From the NCBI GenBank assembly GCA_964467705.1, contig CAYXUZ010000088.1, positions 1 through 25,287 on the forward strand: DNA of 25,287 bases, in the 5' to 3' direction. This DNA comes from CAADGU01 sp964467705 (GTDB lineage: Bacteria > Chloroflexota > Anaerolineae > Promineifilales > Promineifilaceae). The translations under genes were made by a program, and so were the position numbers. Positions 15,345 to 21,797 of this stretch are shown here, in pieces. How positions within the stretch are numbered: position 1 is the stretch's first letter; the number at the start of each line of letters is the position of its first letter. The notes beneath the pieces were generated by a model that had not been told where the DNA came from, ran no database searches, and saw only the letters and a list, made by a program, of their open reading frames with translations.

Positions 15345-16381
15345 ATGACTTTCACCACCCATCCGGCCTCATGGGATGATCTGCAAGCCATCGTTACCTT
15401 GCGCAATGAAGCGTCTGTGGCATCGCGCGGTACGCCGGTGACGGCCGTCCACTGGCAGCAGCGTTTCTGGCTGGAAAATAACATCAATCTGGCCACGGAT
15501 AGCCTGGTGGTGGAAGCGGCTGACGGCCGTCTCATTGNNNNNNNNNNTATGTGGAACTGTCGAGCGAACACCCATTTGTGATTCATGAGATGTCTGGTGT
15601 AGTGCATCCCGCCTTCCGTGGGCAGGGCATTGGCTCACAACTGGTGGCCTGGGTCGAACAACGCGCCCGGCAAGATGCAGCCAAAGCGCCGTCAGATGCT
15701 CGCTTGCTGCTGCACTGCCCCTTGTTTGATCGTGATCGGGCGGGGCAAGTGTTGCTGCAAGATCATGGTTTTACGGCCGTGCGCGAATTTGTGCATTTAC
15801 AGATGCAACTGACCGGCCCGCCGCCTGCACCGGAACTACCACCAGGAGTTGTGATACGGCCGTTGCAGCCCACCGATTGGCCCCAAGTTGGCCCCGCCCT
15901 GGAAGAGGCTTTCGCCGACCATTGGGGCGTCTTGCAATACGAAATGGAGGAGCCAGACGAGGATGACGCCCCTCGACCTCAACGAGACCCGGCCATCTTC
16001 CGACCCGACTATTTTAATTCGCCCGGCCTCTGTTTTGTCGCCTGGGCGGGTGATGAAGTGGCCGGTTCTTGCCTGTGCAACGAAAAGGCAGTCGAGAATC
16101 CCCAGGCGGGCTATTTGGGCAGCCTCAGCATCCGTCGCCCCTGGCGGCGGCAGGGGTTGGGGCTGGCGCTCACCCACACCGCGCTGGCCGAATTTTACCG
16201 GCGCGGCATTCGCCACATCCTCACCGACACCGATGGTGACAGCTTCACCCGCGCCTACCAGGTTTATCAGAAGGCCGGTATGCACATTTACCGGCGCGAA
16301 ATTGTGTATGAAAAAGAATTGCGTCCGGGCACAGAATGGCTCAGACGCAAACCTGATACAGGAGACACACAGGAGACGTAG
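15345..16381 (+). CDS. Tandem-GNAT acetyltransferase, broken by an assembly gap
   Basis: One gene read in two frames around ten Ns at 15538-15547. The N-terminal GNAT domain has the acetyl-CoA loop VVHPAFRGQGIGSQLV, and the C-terminal one has LSIRRPWRRQGLGLALTH. Two GNAT domains in one chain recall mycothiol synthase and related enzymes, where one half is usually degenerate. The substrate is unknown. Before the gap the chain reads ADGRLI and after it YVELSSEHP; family members usually have GYVEL here. A single glycine codon, that is two missing bases, would rejoin the frames exactly. The ATG at 15345 is chosen because it starts the domain; the in-frame codon at 15312 is inside the spacer hairpin. 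Confidence 0.8.
15538..15547. other. Assembly gap, 10 N (length does not fit the reading frame)
   Basis: Ten Ns inside the GNAT gene. Upstream and downstream frames disagree at this length; the true gap must be 3n+2 bases. Confidence 0.95.
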
Positions 16382-16442
16382 GCTGGCCTTATTCACCTTG
16401 TCAGATGTCACCCTGTCACCTTGTCAAGATAGTGGAGGTTTG
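16382..16442. repeat. Spacer with repeated CACCTTGTCA / ATGTCACC words
   Basis: CACCTTGTCA occurs twice with ATGTCACCCTGTCACC between. These are direct repeats; I see no matching inverted arm. GTGGAGG then provides a clear ribosome binding site for the ATG at 16443. Confidence 0.55.
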
Positions 16443-16799
16443 ATGAATCCCTTTGGTGTTCCTGGCATTTCCCCCCAAGAGTTGGCGCAAAAACGAGCCA
16501 GCGGCGACTCTTTCATTTTGCTCGATGTACGCGAACCGTATGAACTGGCGTATGCTCATCTGGGTGAGGGCGTCACCCTGCTCCCCCTCAGCGACCTGGC
16601 CCGCCGCCAGTTAGCGGCGCTGCCGCCCGAAATTGCCCACAACAAAGAGGCCGACATTGTGGTACTCTGCCATCACGGCAACCGCAGCGCCCAGGTAACA
16701 GCCTGGCTGCAACACAACGGCTGGGCCAACGCCGTCAACGCCGACGGCGGCATTGAAGCGTATGCGCTTGAGGTTGATCCCTCGGTTGGCCGTTATTAA
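16443..16799 (+). CDS. Single-domain rhodanese-like sulfurtransferase
   Basis: 118 residues from the ATG at 16443, with GGAGG a few bases upstream. A longer in-frame reading back to 15888 is a shadow of the GNAT gene. The opening LLDVREPYELAYAHL and the active loop LCHHGNRSA with Cys76 define a rhodanese domain, which carries a persulfide on that cysteine. The CHHGxRS loop is common in bacterial single-domain rhodaneses of the GlpE/PspE type. It should be cytosolic, as no signal is present. The sulfur acceptor is unknown; neighbours do not point to one, although a class V PLP enzyme lies 1 kb downstream on the other strand. Confidence 0.9.
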   Translation: MNPFGVPGISPQELAQKRASGDSFILLDVREPYELAYAHLGEGVTLLPLSDLARRQLAALPPEIAHNKEADIVVLCHHGNRSAQVTAWLQHNGWANAVNADGGIEAYALEVDPSVGRY

Positions 16800-16805
16800 T
16801 CTTCG

Positions 16806-16865
16806 TAAACCGTGAACCGTAAGCCGTTATCCGATTACGGATTACGAATTACGGATTACGAACTC
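16806..16865. repeat. Spacer inverted repeat, words CCGTAA / ATTACGG
   Basis: CCGTAAGCCGTTATCCG is followed by CGGATTACGAATTACGG, which matches its reverse complement at 14 of 17 positions. It uses the same vocabulary as the spacers at 3180-3250 and 14828-14901, including the string CGGATTACGAACT. Confidence 0.7.
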
Positions 16866-16873
16866 CGGACACA

Positions 16874-17800
16874 ATGCCTGACTACCTCAAAGTGTACGAA
16901 GTAGGCCCCCGCGATGGGCTGCAAAATGAGGCTACACCCGTCAGCACGGCGCAGAAGAACCGGCTGGTGGATGGGTTGGTGGACGCCGGTTTGCAGCACA
17001 TTGAACTGACCAGCTTCGTCCACCCCAAAGCAGTGCCCCAAATGGCCGATGCGGATGAGGTCACGGCCGTGAACCGCCAAAAATATCCACACATTAACTT
17101 TGTTGGCCTCGTCTTCAACCAGCGTGGCTACGACCGGGCGTTGGCGGCGGGCTGCCGGGCCATCGCCTGCGGCGTCAGCGTCAGCGAGACATTCAGCCAG
17201 AAAAACACGCGCATGTCTTCCCAGGAAGCCCAGGCCATCAGCCGCAGCCTGGTGGAGCAAGCCAAACGAGACGGCCTGTGGACGCGCGCCTACGTGATGA
17301 CCGCCTGGGTCTGCCCCTTTGAAGGGCCAACGCCGCCGCCGCGCACCGTCGCCGTTGCCGAGGCGTTGTGGGAGCTGGGTGTGGATGAACTGGCCATTGC
17401 CGACACTATCGGTTTTGCCAATCCGCTGGATGTGGGGCGGCTGATGGAAAATTTGGGCCGCCGCCTGGATATGAACCGGCTGGCGGTGCATCTGCATGAT
17501 ACGCAGGCAATGGGTTTAGCCAATGCCACCACCGCTTTGCAGGCCGGGGTGCGCATTTTTGACAGCAGCATCGGTGGGTTGGGTGGCTGCCCCTTTGCCC
17601 CTGGCGCGGCGGGCAATCTGGCGACGGAAGACCTGGTTTTTCTGGCCTACAAAATGGGCATTGGCACGGGCGTGGACTTCCAGCGATTATGGGATGTAGT
17701 GCATGAACTGGAAACGTTTATCGGTCGTCCCGTCGGCGGCCGTATTCGCGCCTGGTGGGACAGTTATTGCCAGATGGAGCCGACGGTGGAATTCAGGTAG
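16874..17800 (+). CDS. mvaB: Hydroxymethylglutaryl-CoA lyase
   Basis: 308 residues, normal length. The enzyme splits HMG-CoA into acetyl-CoA and acetoacetate, the last step of leucine breakdown. The start GPRDGLQNE (Arg13, Asp14, Gln17), ELTSFVHPKAVPQMAD, the metal-binding HLHDTQ (His205, His207) and the signature GGLGGCPFAPGAAGNLATED with catalytic Cys238 are all intact. It is a member of the DRE-TIM metallolyase superfamily. No other leucine-degradation genes are next to it. The start follows CCGGACACA and has no ribosome binding site. Confidence 0.94.
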   Translation: MPDYLKVYEVGPRDGLQNEATPVSTAQKNRLVDGLVDAGLQHIELTSFVHPKAVPQMADADEVTAVNRQKYPHINFVGLVFNQRGYDRALAAGCRAIACGVSVSETFSQKNTRMSSQEAQAISRSLVEQAKRDGLWTRAYVMTAWVCPFEGPTPPPRTVAVAEALWELGVDELAIADTIGFANPLDVGRLMENLGRRLDMNRLAVHLHDTQAMGLANATTALQAGVRIFDSSIGGLGGCPFAPGAAGNLATEDLVFLAYKMGIGTGVDFQRLWDVVHELETFIGRPVGGRIRAWWDSYCQMEPTVEFR

Positions 17801-17851
17801 AGATGGTGGCAAGTTGCAGGTTGCAAGTTCTCACATGCCACTTCTCACATG
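17801..17851. repeat. Convergent spacer with GTGGCA...TGCCAC pairing and CTTCTCACATG words
   Basis: GTGGCAAGTTGCAGGTTGCAAG repeats the word AGTTGCA, and TTCTCACATG occurs twice. GTGGCA near 17806 pairs with TGCCAC near 17857. CTTCTCACATG also precedes the GNAT start at 15345. The spacer lies between the 3' ends of convergent genes and could end transcription in both directions. Confidence 0.45.
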
Positions 17852-19015
17852 CTAGCTGCCACCAATTTCCTGCAAAATTACCCCAAACCGCTCAATTTCT
17901 GCCATGGTGTTGTAACAATGGAAGGAGAGCCGCAGGTAGGTGTGGCCCTCTTTGTCCAGATGTTTGACCAGGATGACGCCCCGGTCGGCTAAGGCGGCGA
18001 CGAGGGCGTCTGCTGCGGCGCCGCTCATGTCTACGGCAAAGGTGACAATGGGGCCGTGGGCCGGTTGGGGGGAGATGACACGGTAGCCGAGGTTGGTGAG
18101 CACGGCCGTAGCCCGATCCGACAACGCTCGTGTATGGGCATCAATGTTTTCCACCCCCAATTCCCGAATCAGCCCCAGGCTTTCCACCATAGCGATGATG
18201 CCCGGTATGTTGGGCGTCCCGGTCATAAACCGCTGCGCGGCCAGGGCCGGGGTCAGGTCATATTTCAGCCAGTGCAAATAATCAACGGTGGCATTACTGC
18301 CGATAGCGCGGGGCTGCATCTGTTCGGCCGCTTCTTGCCGCACGTAGAGGAAACCCTGCCCCGGCAGCGCCAGCAGTGACTTTTGGCCGCCGCAGGCCAG
18401 CACGTCTATGTGCATCGCCTGAACGTCAATGGCCATATGGCCGATAGCTTGAATGGCATCCACCACAAAGATGATGCCGTGCTCCTGGCAGAAACGGCCG
18501 ACGGCCGTTAAATCAGTGCGATGTCCGGTGAAAAACTGCATGGCGCTGGCAGCAATCACCCGCGTCCGTTCATCCAAATACGGTTCCAACGCCGCCAGCG
18601 TCAGGCCACCGCCTGTGGCCGGAACCAGCCGCGATTCCACCCCATCCCGCGCCAGACTGAGCCAGGGATAGACATTAGAAGGAAATTCCACATCACAAAA
18701 CAGCACATTGTCGCCTGGTCGCCAGGCCATCGCCTGCGCCACCGCATTGATCCCGGCCGAGGTGGTACCCATCGGCACAATTTCCAGCGGCGAAGCGGCG
18801 TTCAAATAGGCGGCCATTTCCTGACGCAATCGCTCCATGTATGGCAGCCCCACTTTCATCCAAAACGGGCCGGGCAGCCGGGCGAATTCGTCAATCGCCC
18901 ACTTCACTTTGGCCTGGGTGCGTGCCGGTAAGGGGGAAATACCGGCATGGTTGAAGTAGAGCGTTTCACTGCTGCCCGGAAATTCATCTGTGCGTAATTG
19001 TTCTACGTTGTACAT
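17852..19015 (-). CDS. Class V aminotransferase / cysteine desulfurase-like PLP enzyme
   Basis: 387 residues. YFNHAGISPLP at about 20-30 is the N-terminal substrate loop, TTSAGINAVAQ the phosphate-binding helix, VVDAIQAIGH (Asp186, Gln189) contacts the cofactor ring, and CGGQKSLLALPGQGFLYV carries the Schiff-base Lys212. These fit fold-type I class V enzymes. The protein resembles the SufS/isopenicillin-epimerase-like branch, but I do not see a convincing mobile-loop catalytic cysteine near residue 330-350, so a plain desulfurase call is not safe. The exact reaction is unknown. It is transcribed away from aat across a spacer with a perfect inverted repeat. Confidence 0.85.
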   Translation of the reverse strand: MYNVEQLRTDEFPGSSETLYFNHAGISPLPARTQAKVKWAIDEFARLPGPFWMKVGLPYMERLRQEMAAYLNAASPLEIVPMGTTSAGINAVAQAMAWRPGDNVLFCDVEFPSNVYPWLSLARDGVESRLVPATGGGLTLAALEPYLDERTRVIAASAMQFFTGHRTDLTAVGRFCQEHGIIFVVDAIQAIGHMAIDVQAMHIDVLACGGQKSLLALPGQGFLYVRQEAAEQMQPRAIGSNATVDYLHWLKYDLTPALAAQRFMTGTPNIPGIIAMVESLGLIRELGVENIDAHTRALSDRATAVLTNLGYRVISPQPAHGPIVTFAVDMSGAAADALVAALADRGVILVKHLDKEGHTYLRLSFHCYNTMAEIERFGVILQEIGGS

Positions 19016-19035
19016 CTGTGACTACCGCCTTATAT

Positions 19036-19064
19036 AATTGGGTAATTGAGATAATTACCCAATT
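19036..19064. repeat. Perfect 12-base inverted repeat AATTGGGTAATT between divergent genes
   Basis: AATTGGGTAATT (19036-19047) and AATTACCCAATT (19053-19064) are separated by five bases. The next bases (ACTCAATT) can also pair with AATTGAG, giving an alternative fold. It lies between two divergent starts (19015 and 19115), so it could be an operator as well as one of the spacer elements. Confidence 0.75.
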
Positions 19065-19114
19065 ACTCAATTTCATCCTGACCTGATTCTACCACCCACC
19101 GGAGAACTTTGCCG

Positions 19115-19693
19115 ATGCGATTGACGCCACAACTGTTGTTATCCGCTTATTGTGAGGGGATTTTTCCGATGGCGCACGAGGATGGTATCTATTGGTATGA
19201 TCCCGACCCCCGCGCCATTATCCCGCTGGATGGGTTTCACGTGCCCCGGCGGTTGGCGCGGGTGGTGCGGAGCGGTGTGTTTGAGGTGCGGGTGGATTCG
19301 GCGTTCACGGCCGTGATGCAAGCCTGTGCTGCCCCTGCTGACGGCCGTGACACCACCTGGATCAGCACGGAATTTGTGCGCGTTTATGGCGAACTGCACC
19401 GGCATGGTTTTGCTCATAGTGTGGAATGTTGGCAAGACGGCCGTCTGGTAGGCGGCCTGTACGGTGTGTCCGTGCAGGGCTTGTTTGCCGGGGAGAGCAT
19501 GTTCAGCCTGGCCCCCAACGCCAGCAAAGTGGCCCTGGTGCATCTGGTTGACCGGCTACAAGGGGGTGGTTTTCGCCTGCTCGATACCCAATTCATGACG
19601 GAACATTTGCGCCAATTTGGTACAATCGAGATCAGTGCCGCCGAATACAAACGGCGGCTGGCGCAGGCATTGTTAGTCACAGCGAAATTTTAA
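19115..19693 (+). CDS. aat: Leucyl/phenylalanyl-tRNA-protein transferase
   Basis: 192 residues from the ATG at 19115, which has GGAG ten bases upstream; the in-frame TTG two codons earlier is less likely. Aat moves Leu or Phe from tRNA to the N-terminus of proteins with basic N-ends, marking them for ClpAP-type proteolysis. Conserved blocks are AYCEGIFPM, WYDPDPRAIIPL, TWISTEFVRVYGELHRHG, SVECWQDGRLVGGLYG, FAGESMFS, ASKVALVHLVDRLQ and LLDTQFMTEHLRQFG. The family spans about 190-240 residues; this is at the short end but complete. The stop is followed by a long repeat spacer. Confidence 0.95.
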   Translation: MRLTPQLLLSAYCEGIFPMAHEDGIYWYDPDPRAIIPLDGFHVPRRLARVVRSGVFEVRVDSAFTAVMQACAAPADGRDTTWISTEFVRVYGELHRHGFAHSVECWQDGRLVGGLYGVSVQGLFAGESMFSLAPNASKVALVHLVDRLQGGGFRLLDTQFMTEHLRQFGTIEISAAEYKRRLAQALLVTAKF

Positions 19694-19714
19694 CTGCGTG
19701 GATGTGTGTTTTTG

Positions 19715-19800
19715 TGATCTGGTGATTGAGTGTTTGTGTGATTTAGTTACTAAAGCACCAAACCACTAAGACACTAAATCACCAAATCACTCAATTACTC
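19715..19800. repeat. Spacer inverted repeat, words GTGATTTAGT / ACTAAATCAC
   Basis: GTGATTTAGT (19738-19747) pairs with ACTAAATCAC (19773-19782), and ATTGAGTG (19725-19732) with CACTCAAT (19788-19795), forming nested stems. Bases 19761-19782 recur exactly, inverted, at 21687-21708. A strong site GGAGAGGAG then precedes the ATG at 19815. Confidence 0.8.
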
Positions 19801-19814
19801 TTTGGAGAGGAGAA

Positions 19815-20795
19815 ATGACCGACAAAATAGACCGGGCCGATGTGCGGATTTTTAGCGGCCGTTCCAATCGGCCGTTGGCGGAAAAAATCGCCACGCACCT
19901 GGAAATTCCGCTGGCCGAGACCACATTTTCCCGCTTTAGTAATGACAACCTGTTTGTGCAACTAGGCAAAAGTGTGCGTGGCCGGGTGGTCTACATTGTG
20001 CAATCGCTGACGCCGCCGGTCAGCGACCACCTGGTAGAACTGCTGATGATGCTGGACATTGCCAAGAGCGCGGCCGCACGGGAAATTCATGCCATCATCC
20101 CCTACTTTTCTTATGCCCGTTCCGACAAAAAAGACGCGCCGCGCATCTCCATCACCGCCCGCCTGATTGCCGACCTGCTGACGACGGCCGGAACCACCCA
20201 CATTATGACCATGACGCTGCATTCGCCCCAGGTGCATGGCTTTTTTAGCGTGCCCGCCGACCCGCTGACAGGGCGGATGGAACTGGCAACCTATATTCGC
20301 CAGCGTGAGCTAGACCCGGCGCGAGATGTGGTGGTGGCTCCCGACATGGGGCGGGCCAAACCGGCGGCCCGTTTTGCCCGCGATTTGGGATTGTCTATTG
20401 CCTCGGCGGACAAGGTGCGCATTTCGGATACCGAAGTGCGGATCGGCGGGCTAATTAGCCGCCAGGTGCAGGGGTTCAAACGAGCAATTGTGTATGATGA
20501 TGAGATTGCCACCGGCGGTTCAGTAGTAGAATTGAGCCAGGTATTGGTGGAAAGTGGCATTGAAGAGATTATTCTGATGTGTACACACGGCCTGTTTTTG
20601 GGGCGGGCAGTAGAGCGCATTGCTTCCATTCCGCAAATTGTGGAGGTGGTGACGACGGATACGGTGGAACGGCCGTCTGACCGCCAACCCGCCAATCTCA
20701 CCGTGCTCTCCGTCGCCTCCGTCTTTGCCGAAGCCATGCGCCAGAATTACTGCCACCGCTCCATTGGAGAGCTGTTTGAAGGAATGGAAAGCTAA
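19815..20795 (+). CDS. prs: Ribose-phosphate pyrophosphokinase (PRPP synthetase)
   Basis: 326 residues, normal length. It transfers pyrophosphate from ATP to ribose 5-phosphate to make PRPP for nucleotide, His and Trp synthesis. The N-terminal RIFSGRSNRPLAEKIA, the ATP-site YFSYARSDKKDAPR and the paired phosphoribosyltransferase-like domains are present. Catalytic-site equivalents are His135 (TLHS, usually DLHA), Lys200 and Arg202 (DKVR). The PRPP loop reads VYDDEIATGGS at 227-236 (usually VDDxxxTxGT). These changes make it a divergent member, so pathway role is likely but not certain. A strong ribosome binding site precedes the start. Confidence 0.88.
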   Translation: MTDKIDRADVRIFSGRSNRPLAEKIATHLEIPLAETTFSRFSNDNLFVQLGKSVRGRVVYIVQSLTPPVSDHLVELLMMLDIAKSAAAREIHAIIPYFSYARSDKKDAPRISITARLIADLLTTAGTTHIMTMTLHSPQVHGFFSVPADPLTGRMELATYIRQRELDPARDVVVAPDMGRAKPAARFARDLGLSIASADKVRISDTEVRIGGLISRQVQGFKRAIVYDDEIATGGSVVELSQVLVESGIEEIILMCTHGLFLGRAVERIASIPQIVEVVTTDTVERPSDRQPANLTVLSVASVFAEAMRQNYCHRSIGELFEGMES

Positions 20796-20797
20796 TT

Positions 20798-20835
20798 GAA
20801 TTGACAATTGAAAATTGACAATTGGCAATTGAAGA
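20798..20835. repeat. Spacer with iterated AATTGACAATTG words
   Basis: AATTGACAATTG-like words occur about four times; CAATTG is itself a palindrome, so the stretch can pair with itself in several registers. GAGGAG then precedes the ATG at 20847. Confidence 0.65.
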
Positions 20836-20846
20836 GGAGTAAACGT

Positions 20847-21674
20847 ATGACCGATAACAACCATTATCACGACGACGAAGATTTTATTATGGCCTTTCAG
20901 GATAGCTGCGACAAACCGACGCTGCTGCTTATTCACGGCTTCCCGCTGAACAGCAGCATGTGGTCGCCACAGTTTGATGACCTGGCAAATTTTGTGCGTG
21001 TCATTGCCCCGGACCTGCGCGGGCACGGCCAGTCGGACGCCATTGCCGGGCCGTACAGCATGGAACTGCTGGCCGACGATTGCGCCGATTTGCTGGCCCA
21101 TTTGAATGTAGCCACGCCGTTTGTGGTCTGTGGCCTTTCGATGGGTGGCTACATTGCGTTGGAGTTTTACCGGCGCTATAGCGAACACATCGCCGGGCTG
21201 ATTCTGACGGCCACCCGCGCCGGGGCCGATTCAGCCGAAGGCAAAGCCAACCGGGACAAGATGGCGGAGATGGCCAAACGGGAGGGGGTCACGGCCGTGT
21301 CCGATGCCATGCTGCCCAAACTCCTGGCTCCCGATAACTTTGCCGAGGATGAGGAGTTGGTGGAGTTTGCCCGGCAGATGATGGAAGGCGCCTCGCTGGA
21401 AGGGGTGGTGGGGGCATTGGCCGCCATGCGTGACCGGCCCGATTCCACCCCCACATTACCCACCATTGACGTGCCGGTATTGATCATTCATGGCGCGGAA
21501 GACCAGATCATCCCCGTGTCTGAGGCGGAAGCGATGGCTAAGGCTGTGCCCAACGGCCGTCTGGTCATCATTCCCAACGCCGGCCACCTGCCCAACCTGG
21601 AACAACCCGACGCCTTCAATGATGCGGTGATTGATTTTTTGGAGGCGCTGGGGTTGGATGAGGGGATGGAGTGA
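20847..21674 (+). CDS. Alpha/beta hydrolase
   Basis: 275 residues from the ATG at 20847, which has GAGGAG about seven bases upstream; an in-frame TTG at 20808 lies in the spacer repeat and is rejected. The fold markers are LLIHGFPLNSSMW (oxyanion loop), DLRGHGQSD, the nucleophile elbow CGLSMGG with Ser98, the acid in HGAEDQIIP (Asp219) and the base in NAGHLPNLE (His247). A complete catalytic triad means an active cytosolic esterase, lactonase or related enzyme. It resembles the 3-oxoadipate enol-lactonase-like group, but the substrate is unknown. The stop codon sits within GTGATTTAGTG, the first word of the next spacer. Confidence 0.88.
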   Translation: MTDNNHYHDDEDFIMAFQDSCDKPTLLLIHGFPLNSSMWSPQFDDLANFVRVIAPDLRGHGQSDAIAGPYSMELLADDCADLLAHLNVATPFVVCGLSMGGYIALEFYRRYSEHIAGLILTATRAGADSAEGKANRDKMAEMAKREGVTAVSDAMLPKLLAPDNFAEDEELVEFARQMMEGASLEGVVGALAAMRDRPDSTPTLPTIDVPVLIIHGAEDQIIPVSEAEAMAKAVPNGRLVIIPNAGHLPNLEQPDAFNDAVIDFLEALGLDEGME

Positions 21675-21755
21675 TTTAGTGTTATTGTGATTTAGTGTCT
21701 TAGTGGTTTTGTAACCAAATCACAAAAAAACACAAACACTAAATCACAAAAACAC
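21672..21755. repeat. Spacer inverted repeat, words TGTGATTTAGTGT / ACACTAAATCACA
   Basis: TGTGATTTAGTGT (21686-21698) and ACACTAAATCACA (21736-21748) are a perfect 13-base inverted repeat. Bases 21687-21708 are the reverse complement of 19761-19782, so the prs-hydrolase pair is flanked by inverted copies. Confidence 0.85.
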
Positions 21756-21797
21756 AAATATCGCCATGTTCGACTGGAAAAGCGGCGAGGATGAGGA

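Noticed and set aside
15320..15345. Hairpin at 15286-15333 as a Rho-independent terminator
   Set aside because: The stem is strong but no T-run follows on either strand.
20808..20846. TTG start for the alpha/beta hydrolase
   Set aside because: It lies in the AATTGAC spacer words; the ATG at 20847 has GAGGAG at good distance.
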